Positions 1-8,298 of a stretch of DNA of 64,000 nucleotides are shown piece after piece. Below the pieces are notes generated by a model. It was not told the origin of the DNA. It saw only the letters and a list, made by a program, of their open reading frames with translations, and did not search any database. The DNA comes from Natrarchaeobius oligotrophus (GTDB lineage: Archaea; Halobacteriota; Halobacteria; Halobacteriales; Natrialbaceae). Every line of letters starts with the position of its first letter. Position 1 is the first letter of the stretch. A program made the position numbers and the translations under genes. The DNA lies in assembly GCF_003841465.1 (NCBI RefSeq), contig NZ_REFZ01000005.1, positions 62,001 through 126,000 of the forward strand, read 5' to 3'.

Positions 1-1
1 C

Positions 2-226
2 AGCCGCGGAATCACGGTGTACGTCCCCGGCGACTACGAGTTCACCGTCGGCGAGGTCGAGGAGTTCGGCGACGACGAGTTCGAGATCGACGCGTTCGTC
101 GTCCGCGACGACGCCAGCGGTTACGAGCGCGACCGCTACGAGATGGACGGCGACACGGTGCTCGCGAAGGACGCAAAGCGCGTTTACGCCTACGACCAGA
201 CGAGTAGCGCCTGGTCGGCCTGGTAG
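2..226 (+). CDS. C-terminal part of a haloarchaeal zinc-finger-type protein (HVO_0476-like), cut by the window edge
   Basis: The reading frame is open from base 2 and stops at 224-226, so only the last 74 residues are visible and the true start lies upstream. The visible part is very acidic, predicted beta-rich, and ends in YDQTSSAWSAW. From memory, a protein of this type (HVO_0476 in Haloferax) precedes the paired PIMT genes in haloarchaea, and two PIMT-family genes follow here. No zinc ligands fall in the visible part, so the family name is inferred from tail and context. Confidence 0.55.
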   Translation, partial: SRGITVYVPGDYEFTVGEVEEFGDDEFEIDAFVVRDDASGYERDRYEMDGDTVLAKDAKRVYAYDQTSSAWSAW

Positions 227-280
227 CGCTCGAGGCACCGCCTCACCGTCCGGACCCGACCGGTGGATCGAGCCGGCCGA

Positions 281-290
281 CAGTATATTT
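281..290 (+). promoter_or_regulatory. Probable TATA box of pcm1
   Basis: The AT-rich block cagtatattt lies about 30 bp before the ATG at 318 in otherwise GC-rich DNA. This is the usual position of a haloarchaeal TATA element for a short-leader transcript. Confidence 0.5.
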
Positions 291-317
291 TCGCTCGTCC
301 CGTACTACCCACGAGCC

Positions 318-947
318 ATGTCCGACGGCTACGAGGCCGCCAGAGAGCGGATGGTCCGAACGGTCGCCCCGCGCGTGGACGACGATCGCGTCCTCGCGGC
401 GCTCGAGGCGGTGCCGCGTCACGCGTTCGTCCCGCCGGATCGACGCGACGACGCCTACGCGGATCGGCCGCTGCCGATCGGCGACGGCCAGACGATCAGT
501 GCGCCCCACATGGTCGCGATCATGGCCGACCACCTCGACGTCGGTCCCGGCGACCGCGTCCTCGAGATCGGAACCGGCTGTGGCTATCACGCCGCCGTCA
601 CGGCGGAACTCGTCGGCGCGGAGTGCGTCTACAGCGTCGAGTTCGGCGAGGGACTCGCCGAGCGGGCCCGACGGCTGCTGGCCGAGACGGGGTACGGCGA
701 CGTCAGCGTCCGGGTCGGCGACGGGCGCGAAGGGTGGGACGAACACGCGCCGTACGAGGCCGCGTACGCCACCTGCGCGACGGCGTCGCTTCCCGATCCG
801 GTCGTCGAGCAGATTCGTCCCGGCGGAACGGTGCTGGCCCCGATCGGACGCGGTCGCCAGACGCTCGTCAGCGCGAGCAAACGCGAGGACGGCACGCTCG
901 AGCGCGACGAACACGGCGGCGTTCGCTTCGTCCAGATGCGCGGGTAG
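318..947 (+). CDS. pcm: Protein-L-isoaspartate O-methyltransferase
   Basis: This cytosolic SAM-dependent enzyme methylates L-isoaspartyl residues in damaged proteins to start their repair. The 209 residues match the family length. The signature segment DGQTISAPHMVAIM (about residues 56-69) is intact, followed by the SAM-binding loop VLEIGTGCGYHAAV and a later glycine-rich strand GGTVLAPIG. The ATG at 318 follows a TATA-like block at the right distance. A divergent second copy starts 174 bp downstream, so the two may be expressed together. Confidence 0.92.
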   Translation: MSDGYEAARERMVRTVAPRVDDDRVLAALEAVPRHAFVPPDRRDDAYADRPLPIGDGQTISAPHMVAIMADHLDVGPGDRVLEIGTGCGYHAAVTAELVGAECVYSVEFGEGLAERARRLLAETGYGDVSVRVGDGREGWDEHAPYEAAYATCATASLPDPVVEQIRPGGTVLAPIGRGRQTLVSASKREDGTLERDEHGGVRFVQMRG

Positions 948-1121
948 CGAATTCGGGTTCGCTCGCGTCGATCGTCGCCTCTCGAGGGCCCCTGTCACCT
1001 CGACCGACGCTCGAGGCCGCCCGAACGAGAACGGGGGACTGCGCCCGGAGTCGGTATCGCGGCCGGGCGGATCGAGTCGGACAAGCGCGTCATTGATATC
1101 CGCCGAGCGGGTAGCCCGGAT

Positions 1122-1877
1122 ATGGATCCCGCGGTACTGCGAGAGGACATGGTCGACGGGCTCGAGTCTCCGCCCAGAGACGTCCTCTCGGACGACGCCG
1201 TCGCCATCGCCATGCGCGACGTGCCCCGTCACGAGTTCGTCGACGACGAGCGGACGGCCTACGCCGACCGCGAACACGACGTCCTCGGAACGCGCGTCCT
1301 CGCACCGAGCACCGTCGCCCGACTGTTCGAAGCGCTCTCGGTCGCGGAACTCGAGGGGGACGGGACGGTCCTGATCGTCGGCGCGGGCGTCGGCTATACG
1401 GCCGCCGTCGCGGCCGAACTCGTCGGCGCGAGAAACGTCCACGCCGTCGACATCGCCCGTCCGCTCGTCTTCGAAGCGCGGGAGAATCTGGACGGCGCCG
1501 GCTACGGGGAAGTGCTCGTCGACCGACGCGACGGGGCCGACGGGCTCCCGGAGTATGCGCCGTTCGACCGGATCCTGCTCGAGGCCGCCGTCGTCGACCC
1601 ACCGCGAACGCTGTGCGAGCAGTTGAGCGACGACGGCCGCCTCGTGTTCCCCCGGGGAACGGGAAAGCAGCGACTCGAGGCGGTGTCGGCCGACGGGGAA
1701 CGGGAGCGGTTCGGAGCCGTCTCGTTCGACCCGTTGCTGATCGACGGCGAGCAGTCAGGCACCGTCGAGCGCAACCGGACGGCCAGGGAGGATCGAGAAC
1801 ACGCCCACCGCGCAGCGAGATCGCGCCGCGGCTGGGAACAGGAGTGGATCGAGTGGGAGGACGCGATCGACGGCTGA
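1122..1877 (+). CDS. Divergent PIMT-family methyltransferase, second copy
   Basis: This 251-residue protein has the fold and layout of the upstream isoaspartate methyltransferase: an RxxxVPRHEFV-like start, the SAM loop VLIVGAGVGYTAAV, and a GRLVFPRGTGKQ strand. The active-site signature TISAPHM of the first copy is replaced by RVLAPSTVARLF, and a charged tail of about 40 residues (rich in R and E, ending EWIEWEDAIDG) is added. It may act on another substrate or have lost catalysis. A tandem PIMT pair is common in haloarchaea. Confidence 0.8.
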   Translation: MDPAVLREDMVDGLESPPRDVLSDDAVAIAMRDVPRHEFVDDERTAYADREHDVLGTRVLAPSTVARLFEALSVAELEGDGTVLIVGAGVGYTAAVAAELVGARNVHAVDIARPLVFEARENLDGAGYGEVLVDRRDGADGLPEYAPFDRILLEAAVVDPPRTLCEQLSDDGRLVFPRGTGKQRLEAVSADGERERFGAVSFDPLLIDGEQSGTVERNRTAREDREHAHRAARSRRGWEQEWIEWEDAIDG

Positions 1878-1969
1878 ACGTCTCGAGTCGGCGAGAGAAC
1901 CTGCGGTATCGGACTGACGACGGTTCGGATCGCGAGAGACGACGCTGGTGTGCGGTAGGTCCGGAAAGT

Positions 1970-1993
1970 GGGGGGTGGGGGGATTGGGGGTGG
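1970..1993 (+). other. G-run cluster with G-quadruplex potential
   Basis: Two six-G runs separated by one T are followed by ATT, a five-G run, T and GG. It lies between the convergent pcm2 and regulator genes, where it could affect transcription ends. It has no coding assignment. Confidence 0.5.
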
Positions 1994-2092
1994 CGACAGT
2001 CTAATACAGATCGCCATTTCTTCGTATGGGGCGGAGGAGATTAAATATGAACTCTAGTCAGTTGTAGTCGATCGATACGAGATACTAATCAC

Positions 2093-4204
2093 CTAGAGTC
2101 CCTTGTCGAACACCAGCGTCGCGAGCTTGCGTTCGGCCGCACGCAGGTGGTAGTGGTACGTCGGTGCCGACACCTCGAGCGTCTCCGCCAGCTCTTCGCC
2201 GGTGCTCTCGCGGGGCCACTCGAAGAATCCGCTGTAGTAGGCCGTCTGAAACGCCTCGAGCTGTTTGTCGGTCAGTCGATCCTCGAGTCGAGAGTCGAGG
2301 CGTTTGGTCGAACGGGTGCCGGTCGTCTCGCGTCGTGCGACGAGTTCGGTCTCGGGGTGTTCGTCCCGGATCGACTCGACCAGCGCGCGCGTTTCGACGT
2401 GCTGGGACATCTCGAGGACGAGCGTCGAGACGCCGCTCTCGGCGGTCGCCCCGCGAAGGCTGACGTCGTAGGTCCGCAACGTGTTCAGAAACGGCGTCGA
2501 CGACACCGTCACCTCGTACAGGTACTCGTCGTCGCTTTCGGAGACGATCGAGATCGTTTCGATCGACGCCTGCTCGTCCTCGAGGTCGGCCAGCGCGGAC
2601 GTCGGCGGCGTGCTGACGAAAGCGACGATACGCTCGTCTCGGTCGAGGACCCCCTCGAGCGAGATCGGTCCGTCGACGGCCGCCGACAGCCGGTTGAACA
2701 GCAGGCGGGAATCGCGACACTCGAGTTCGAGCTCGAGTCGGCTGTCCGTGAGCATCGCCCGGGTTCGTTCGACCGCCCGGATGGCGTGTCCGATCGTCTC
2801 GCCGAGTTCGGCGAACACCTCCCGTTCGCTCTCGCCGATCGAATCGACGCCGCTGACGTGAACGCACAACACGCCGTACCGGCGCTCGCCGTCGACGAGC
2901 GGTACCGCGAGCACCGTCTGGTAGCCGTACGTGAGCGCTTCGGTTCGACGGCGATCCCACCCGTCGTCGTCGAGGACGTCCGGAACGACGGTGACGGTCT
3001 CGCTCTCGAGGACCTCGCGGATCAGGGACGTCTCGGGTGCCAGTTCGCCGTCGGCCCGGACCCGGTCGACGTACGTCGCGTCGACGCCCGCCCACTGGGT
3101 CGGCTCCGGCGGATCGTCCTCGCTCGCGGCGATCCAGGCGAATCGGTACCGGTCCGTATCGGCGAGGCGATCGCAGACGGTGCGTTCGATCTCCGCGCGC
3201 GTCGAGGCCTGGGCGACGCCGTGGTTGATCTCGCGGATCACCTCGTTGATGTGATTGAGGCGGGTCAGCTCCTCGTTCTGGTTCGCCAGCGTCCGGTCGT
3301 GTTCCCGAAGCAGCTCCTCGCGTTCCGCGCGGTCCAGCGCGGCCTCGGTGTTGGCCGCCAGAATGTGAAACAGCTCGGTCATCGTCTCGTCGAACCCGTC
3401 GACCGACTCCGTCCCCGCGACCAGCACGCCGTGGGACTGGAGCGGGACGATCAGCTCGCACCGGCTGGTCGCCTCCGCCGCCGTCACGTCCTCCACGCGA
3501 GTGACGTCGTCGTAGTAGACGCTTTCGCCCTCCGAGAAGGCGTCCCAGACGTGTCCCTCCCCCCGTTCGATGGTCGTCGTGGGATCGACGACCTCTCGAG
3601 CGGAGCCGGCAGACGCTGCGTGATCGAGGACGCCGGTCGACGGATCGAACGCGTAGGCGGCGGCGACGGCGACGTCCAAAATCTCCGCGGCGGTCGCGAC
3701 CGTCTCCTCGTAGATTTCGTCCTTGGTGCCGGCGCGCATCAGGTTGCGGGTCGTCTCGTGAAGCGTCGCCAGCGTCCGCTCGTAGCGGCGTTTGCTCTCT
3801 CGAAGCTCCGTCTCGATCCGGTACTGGGTGACGGCGTTCGTGATCTGGTTCGCGAGCAGCGCGTACTGTTCGCTCCCGGTCTCTTTCTGGAGGTACTGGG
3901 TTACGCCGGCGGCGATCGCTTCGCTCGCGACCTCCTCCGATCCGCGCCCGGTAAAGAGGATGAACGGCAGTTCGGGATCGGTCTCTCGAACCCGCTCGAG
4001 CAGTTCGATACCGCTCATCTCGGGCATCTCGTAGTCGCTGACGATGCAGTCGATCTCCCGGTCGAAGAAGATTTCGAGCGCCTCGGCGGCGCTGGTCGCC
4101 GGCTCCGCGACGATCTCCTCGCGGTCGCGCTCGAGCATCTCGCCGGCGAGATCCGCGAAGCCGGGCTCGTTGTCGACGACGAGGACGGTAATCGCGTTCG
4201 TCAT
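2093..4204 (-). CDS. Response regulator with receiver, two GAF domains and bacterio-opsin-activator HTH_10
   Basis: This 703-residue cytosolic regulator has an N-terminal receiver (residues 1-120; acid pocket VVDNE, phospho-acceptor D57 in IVSDYEMP, K107 in LQKETG). GAF-like domains follow at about 150-290 and 325-470, then a bacterio-opsin-activator region and a C-terminal HTH_10 of about 55 residues beginning LTDKQLEAFQTAYYSGFFEW. The start at 4204 (MTNAITVLVVDNE) is chosen over the upstream in-frame codon because it begins exactly at the receiver; a TATA-like ACTAAACGATT lies upstream on this strand. Its partner kinase and targets are not evident here. Confidence 0.88.
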   Translation of the reverse strand: MTNAITVLVVDNEPGFADLAGEMLERDREEIVAEPATSAAEALEIFFDREIDCIVSDYEMPEMSGIELLERVRETDPELPFILFTGRGSEEVASEAIAAGVTQYLQKETGSEQYALLANQITNAVTQYRIETELRESKRRYERTLATLHETTRNLMRAGTKDEIYEETVATAAEILDVAVAAAYAFDPSTGVLDHAASAGSAREVVDPTTTIERGEGHVWDAFSEGESVYYDDVTRVEDVTAAEATSRCELIVPLQSHGVLVAGTESVDGFDETMTELFHILAANTEAALDRAEREELLREHDRTLANQNEELTRLNHINEVIREINHGVAQASTRAEIERTVCDRLADTDRYRFAWIAASEDDPPEPTQWAGVDATYVDRVRADGELAPETSLIREVLESETVTVVPDVLDDDGWDRRRTEALTYGYQTVLAVPLVDGERRYGVLCVHVSGVDSIGESEREVFAELGETIGHAIRAVERTRAMLTDSRLELELECRDSRLLFNRLSAAVDGPISLEGVLDRDERIVAFVSTPPTSALADLEDEQASIETISIVSESDDEYLYEVTVSSTPFLNTLRTYDVSLRGATAESGVSTLVLEMSQHVETRALVESIRDEHPETELVARRETTGTRSTKRLDSRLEDRLTDKQLEAFQTAYYSGFFEWPRESTGEELAETLEVSAPTYHYHLRAAERKLATLVFDKGL

Positions 4205-4354
4205 GAGGATCGGTAGTGGGTCGTTTTCGGAGAAAGGATCGAGACCTACTAAACGATTAGTGTTCGATCGACGAGCGACCAACGGCCGAAGCCGTTGGCG
4301 TTCGCGCCGTATCGCTGTGCGGTTCGGGCGGCGACTCTCAATGATCCGACTCGA

Positions 4355-4855
4355 CTACGAAAGCCCCAGCAGCGAGAGACCGAGCACGGAGCCGACGACG
4401 AGCACGATCGTCCAGACGGCGATGCTCGCGGTCATCCAGACCACCGTATCCCGACTGCGGCTGCCGGCGAGCAACGCGACGACCGCGGCGACGTGGACGC
4501 CCGTCAGCGCCGGGCCACCGATCGAGAGGCCCGGCAACCCGTACCGATCCCAGAGTTTCCGCGCCCGCTCGTATCGTGAACTCGATTTCGAGTCGGACTC
4601 GCCTCGACGGCCATGCCACCAGTTCGACAGCCGCCGGTGAAAGACGACGAGCGCACACACCGAGCCCGCGTTGCCGGCGAACGCGACGATCCCCGTGACG
4701 AGCGGATCCAATCCCAGTCCGATCGCGATCGGAACGACGACGAGGATCTCGACCAGCGGAATCGCCGCGAAGACGAACACGAGGACGTACTGCAACAATC
4801 CGGTCGTTTCCTCGAGCGTCGCTCCGACCTCGACGAGCAGCGGGGAAATCGTCAT
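4355..4855 (-). CDS. Small multidrug-export-type membrane protein
   Basis: This 166-residue integral membrane protein has about four hydrophobic segments. It contains the family-typical stretch IPLVEILVVVPIAIGLGLDP and a later GPALTGVHVAAVVALLAGS, as in the small multi-drug export (SMEX) family. Charged cytoplasmic residues (HGRRGESDSKSSSRYERAR) lie between the halves. The start at 4855 (MTISPLLVEVG) is chosen because upstream residues are arginine-rich and not membrane-like. Substrate is unknown. Confidence 0.75.
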   Translation of the reverse strand: MTISPLLVEVGATLEETTGLLQYVLVFVFAAIPLVEILVVVPIAIGLGLDPLVTGIVAFAGNAGSVCALVVFHRRLSNWWHGRRGESDSKSSSRYERARKLWDRYGLPGLSIGGPALTGVHVAAVVALLAGSRSRDTVVWMTASIAVWTIVLVVGSVLGLSLLGLS

Positions 4856-5087
4856 CCCGTCGAAAGACGTCGGCGGAGAAAAGAAAGATTCCGATACCGT
4901 CGCAACGGCGCGTCGGCGCGATCGAACCGAATCGCAGCCGCGCGACCGTTCGTGGGTTCCTCGTTGGTTCTGCATTCACCCGAACCGAACACACCGGTGA
5001 GCGCGGCGTTGTTTCCCCTCGGCCGCGCCGATTTTACTGCGCTCCGTTACCGCCGGTATTAAATACTGATACGTCGAGTTGACATGT

Positions 5088-5285
5088 ATGGGTCGGTCGA
5101 ACGTCGCGCTCGCGGCGAGACGTGGCTGGGAGCAACTGACGGAGGCGGTGGCCGAGACCGGGGCCGAGCGGATCGACGTCTACATTCTCGCGATCGCGTT
5201 CATAAGCGAGACGTACGCGTACGACGAGCGAGAAACGCCGGACGTCGACGGCTCGGAGCCGCCCGTCGAGCGATCAGAGCGGTAA
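5088..5285 (+). CDS. Small haloarchaeal protein of unknown function
   Basis: This 65-residue frame begins MGRSNVALAARRGWEQ and ends in an acidic tail. The middle, RIDVYILAIAFISETYAY, is amphipathic rather than clearly membrane-spanning. A good TATA-like box (tattaaatac) sits about 27 bp before the ATG at 5088, which supports both the gene and this start. The codon-position GC pattern resembles neighbouring genes. I do not recognise the family. Confidence 0.55.
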   Translation: MGRSNVALAARRGWEQLTEAVAETGAERIDVYILAIAFISETYAYDERETPDVDGSEPPVERSER

Positions 5286-5438
5286 TTCGATTCGACGGTG
5301 AGCATCGTTCGACGAGCGCGCGACAGAGCGGAACGATCCGATCGTCGTGTGACGTTCGGCGACCGATCCCGCGGACGCGATCGTCTACCGGTCCCCGAGG
5401 ACGACACACCTTTCCATCGACCCGTCCAACTCGTCGGT

Positions 5439-6062
5439 ATGACCGACGCCGACGCGTTCCTCGAGACCGTACGCGAGGAGAACCAGACCGAACTCTCGCG
5501 GCTGGGATCGTCGAAGTCCCTGTACGCCGACACCGGCGGCGACATCGACACCGAACCCGTCCTGCGGGCGACCGCGGACGCGGAATACGCCGCCTGGCAA
5601 ACGTTCGACGGGTGGGCCGACGACGAGGGCGACGACGACGCCCGGGAAGCGTTCGCGGCGACGGCAGCGGAAGAACGCGACCACTTCGAGACCGTCCTCG
5701 AGCACCTCGGCGACGAGGAGTACGAGCCGGAGGCGGTTCCGGCACTCCACGAGTACCTGCGCGAACTCGACGGGACGACCGAGCGCGTCGGTGCGCTCGT
5801 CGGCCGGATCCTCGCGAGCAAGCGATCCAAAGAACAGGTCGTCGGCTACTTCGTCGGCGACGCGGACCCCCAGACCGCCGGCGTCTTCCGCGAGTTCGGC
5901 GCGGAGCTCGACGGCCAGCTCGAGCGCGCGACGGAGCTGCTCGGGGACATCTCCGACGACGAGCGCGCGCTCGAGGCGGCGACCGACACGATCGAGGCCG
6001 CTTACGGCGAGTACGTCGAGAACCTGGAGGCGATGGGCGCGAATCCCAAGCCGGTCTGTTGA
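5439..6062 (+). CDS. Rubrerythrin/ferritin-like protein
   Basis: The 207-residue, mostly helical acidic protein has the four-helix ferritin-like layout. The pattern ATADAEYAAWQTFDGW is followed by AAEERDHFETVLEHL, which supplies the E...ExxH type metal ligands, and later helices include FREFGAELDGQLERA. Such proteins usually bind a di-iron centre and handle peroxide or iron. The start at 5439 is preceded by a short spacer. No rubredoxin domain is present, so the exact activity is open. Confidence 0.72.
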   Translation: MTDADAFLETVREENQTELSRLGSSKSLYADTGGDIDTEPVLRATADAEYAAWQTFDGWADDEGDDDAREAFAATAAEERDHFETVLEHLGDEEYEPEAVPALHEYLRELDGTTERVGALVGRILASKRSKEQVVGYFVGDADPQTAGVFREFGAELDGQLERATELLGDISDDERALEAATDTIEAAYGEYVENLEAMGANPKPVC

Positions 6063-6138
6063 TCGTCGCGGCCGACGCGAGGCGGCCACGGGCAGTCACA
6101 ACGGGACGGATTCGAGCCGCTCGAACGGTGACTCGTAC

Positions 6139-6211
6139 GGATTACTGTACCGACGTACCGGTGCACCGCCGCCCGTGTCGCGGGTGCGCCGGAACTGACG
6201 GACAGTAAACC
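6139..6211. repeat. Copy 1 of a dispersed inverted-ended element (73 bp)
   Basis: The ends ggattactgt and acagtaaacc are near-perfect inverted repeats. The same element occurs in opposite orientation at 21905-21968 with most of the interior (gcgccggaactgacgga) identical. It lies between the rubrerythrin-like gene and the convergent small gene. It looks like a small non-autonomous element or a structured RNA. A coding role seems unlikely. Confidence 0.7.
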
Positions 6212-6279
6212 GTATCGAACCGCCGGAAAAGCCGTCGCCGGACGGCGACAACCGTCGCGCCTCGGACGATTCGAACGGT

Positions 6280-6549
6280 TCAGACGCCCTCGAGCGTCTC
6301 CCGGTAGGCGTGGATCGACTCGATCGCATCGTCGACGCGGTCGGCGACCCGTCCGCCCTCCTCGTCGGCGACCTCGGCGAGGACGTGTTCGTGGCGGGCC
6401 AGTTTGCCGTGATCCGGCCCCCGGTCGGCGTCCGCGAGGGTGGAAAACTGTTCCGACTGCTGTCGTAACCGGTCGGCCGCGTCATGTTCGGCCGCCTCTG
6501 CGGCGCGCTCGAGCGACCGTGCGGCGTCTGCGAGGTGTTGACGGGACAT
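6280..6549 (-). CDS. Small helical haloarchaeal protein
   Basis: This 89-residue protein is predicted all-helical and rich in A, E, D and R (starts MSRQHLADAARSLERAAE; later GKLARHEHVLAEVADEEGG). It resembles a conserved haloarchaeal family of unknown function, possibly annotated as a DUF7553-type protein; that family name is from memory. The ATG at 6549 lies 71 bp after the end of thiM on the same strand, so co-transcription with thiE-thiM is possible. Confidence 0.7.
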   Translation of the reverse strand: MSRQHLADAARSLERAAEAAEHDAADRLRQQSEQFSTLADADRGPDHGKLARHEHVLAEVADEEGGRVADRVDDAIESIHAYRETLEGV

Positions 6550-6620
6550 ACGACGACGTTCGTGGGCCGCGGACAAAACGGTTCCCGGTAGCGGCGTCGG
6601 CCGGCCGGTTACGGCGGCGA

Positions 6621-7454
6621 TCAGACGACGCGCTCGAGGCGCGACTCGAGGTCGAGGTCGTCGGCCGCGTCGCCGGCGAATCCGGCGACCGCGTCGTGGA
6701 AGTTCGTCCGGTAGCTGGCGGGACCCTCGTGAGGGAGATCCGCCGCGCGCTCGCCGGCGAGACCGAACGCGACCGTTCCCTGGAGCGCCGCCGCGTGCTC
6801 GTCCTCGAGCGCGCCGGCGAAGACCGCGAGCGTCGCGCCGAGCATGCAGCCGGTGCCGACGACCGAGCCGAGCAGTTCGTGGCCGACGGTCAGGCGATAC
6901 GCGCTGTCCGAATCGGCCACGACGTCGCGGACGCCCGAGGCGACGACGGTCGCGCCGGTCGAGTCGGCGAGCGACCGGGCGGTCCGTTCGATCTCGTCGT
7001 AGTCGCCGACGGATTCGACTCCCTTGACGTCGGCTTCGACGCCGGCGAGCGCGCTGATCTCGCCGTAGTTGCCCTTGATGATCGCGAACTCGATCTCCGA
7101 GAGGAGCCGTTCGGCGACCGCCTCGCGCGACGGCGTGGAGCCGACGCCGACGGGGTCCAGGACGACCGGAATCCCGCGCTCGTTCGCGGCTCGGCCGGCC
7201 TCGCGCATGGCCTCGACTTTCGCCTCGGGTAGCTGTCCGGTGTTGACGTGGACCGCGCTCGCGAGTTCGGCCATCTCCCCGGCGTCGCCGGGCGTGTCCG
7301 CCATCACCGGCAGCCCGTCCCAGTGGAGAATCAAGTTGGCGACGTCGTTGATCGTCACCTCGTTGGTCAGCGACTGCACCAGCGGCTCCGTCTCGGCGAT
7401 GGTTCGCAACGACGCGGCCAGTTCGTCGACGGTGACGTCGATCGAGTCGGTCAC
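6621..7454 (-). CDS. thiM: Hydroxyethylthiazole kinase
   Basis: ThiM phosphorylates 4-methyl-5-(2-hydroxyethyl)thiazole in thiamine salvage. The 277 residues match the family. Recognisable segments are PLVQSLTNEVTINDVAN (thiazole site), VLDPVGVGSTPSR and the catalytic/ATP region VGTGCMLGATLAVFAGA. The start overlaps the stop of thiE by 4 bp (ATGA), indicating translational coupling. The products of ThiM and an HMP kinase feed ThiE. No TPP riboswitch was seen upstream. Confidence 0.95.
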   Translation of the reverse strand: MTDSIDVTVDELAASLRTIAETEPLVQSLTNEVTINDVANLILHWDGLPVMADTPGDAGEMAELASAVHVNTGQLPEAKVEAMREAGRAANERGIPVVLDPVGVGSTPSREAVAERLLSEIEFAIIKGNYGEISALAGVEADVKGVESVGDYDEIERTARSLADSTGATVVASGVRDVVADSDSAYRLTVGHELLGSVVGTGCMLGATLAVFAGALEDEHAAALQGTVAFGLAGERAADLPHEGPASYRTNFHDAVAGFAGDAADDLDLESRLERVV

Positions 7455-8116
7455 TGTTTTTCACCTCGCTCCTCGAGTTCCTTCGCCGTTTCGACGGCGG
7501 TTGCAAGCGCCTCGGTCGCCGCCGTCGGATCGTCGGCCGCCGTAATCGCCGAGATGACCGCGACGCCGGTCGCGCCGGCTTGCGCGACCGGACCGGCGTT
7601 GTCGGCCGTCACGCCGCCGATACCGACGATCGGGATCGACACCGCGTCGGCGATCTCGGCGACGCGTTCGGGGCCGACCCCGTCTTTGTCCGCCGCCACG
7701 TCCTTCGACGAGGTGCCGTAGATCGCCCCGATGCCGAGGTAGTCGGCGCCGTCGGCTTCGGCGCGTTCGGCTTCCTCGACCGTCGACGTCGAGCAGCCCA
7801 CGATCGCCTCCGGACCGAGCAGGTCGCGAGCGACGGCGACGGGGAGGTCGGATTGGCCGACGTGGACGCCGTCGGCGTCGATCGCTTTCGCGACGTCCAC
7901 CCGATCGTTGACGATCAGGTCGACGCCCGCCTCGGCGGTGAGCTCGCGCACCTCGAGGCCGAGTTCGTACCGCGAGCGCGCGTCGGTCCCCTTCTCGCGC
8001 AGCTGGACGGCGTCGACGCCGCCGTCGATCGCTCCCCGGACGATCTCGGGCGTCGATCGACCCGCCGAGACGGAGGCCTGGGTGACGAGGTACGTTCGCC
8101 AGTTCGGGAAATTCAC
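7451..8116 (-). CDS. thiE: Thiamine-phosphate synthase
   Basis: ThiE joins HMP-pyrophosphate and thiazole phosphate to form thiamine phosphate. The 221-residue TIM-barrel protein has the family segments GVDAVQLREK, LIVNDRVDVAKAIDADGVHVGQ, IVGCSTSTVEEA, DYLGIGAIYGTSSK and IPIVGIGGV near the expected spacing. Translation probably starts at a GTG at 8116. It is the first gene of the thiE-thiM pair. Confidence 0.95.
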   Translation of the reverse strand: MNFPNWRTYLVTQASVSAGRSTPEIVRGAIDGGVDAVQLREKGTDARSRYELGLEVRELTAEAGVDLIVNDRVDVAKAIDADGVHVGQSDLPVAVARDLLGPEAIVGCSTSTVEEAERAEADGADYLGIGAIYGTSSKDVAADKDGVGPERVAEIADAVSIPIVGIGGVTADNAGPVAQAGATGVAVISAITAADDPTAATEALATAVETAKELEERGEKQ

Positions 8117-8298
8117 GGCGAATATTCCGCGGTGGTCGCACTAAGCCGCTTCGGTCGGCCGGAGACGTCGTGGCCGTTCGATCGCTCACAAGCGGTTTTT
8201 GACGGGCGCACGTCACGAATCACGTCGGCCAGCCTGAATTTCGGCTGTACATTTATCGGGGTGGCGAAACAGCTTCGGATAGAGACACCCCCATCGCC

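Noticed and set aside
2147-4216. A 689-codon frame opposite the bacterio-opsin-type regulator
   Set aside because: It is the GC-rich antisense shadow of a gene with clear receiver, GAF and HTH domains; its product shows no family motif.
8117-8298. A TPP riboswitch upstream of thiE
   Set aside because: The conserved riboswitch core was not seen in this spacer, and only TATA-like sequences are present.
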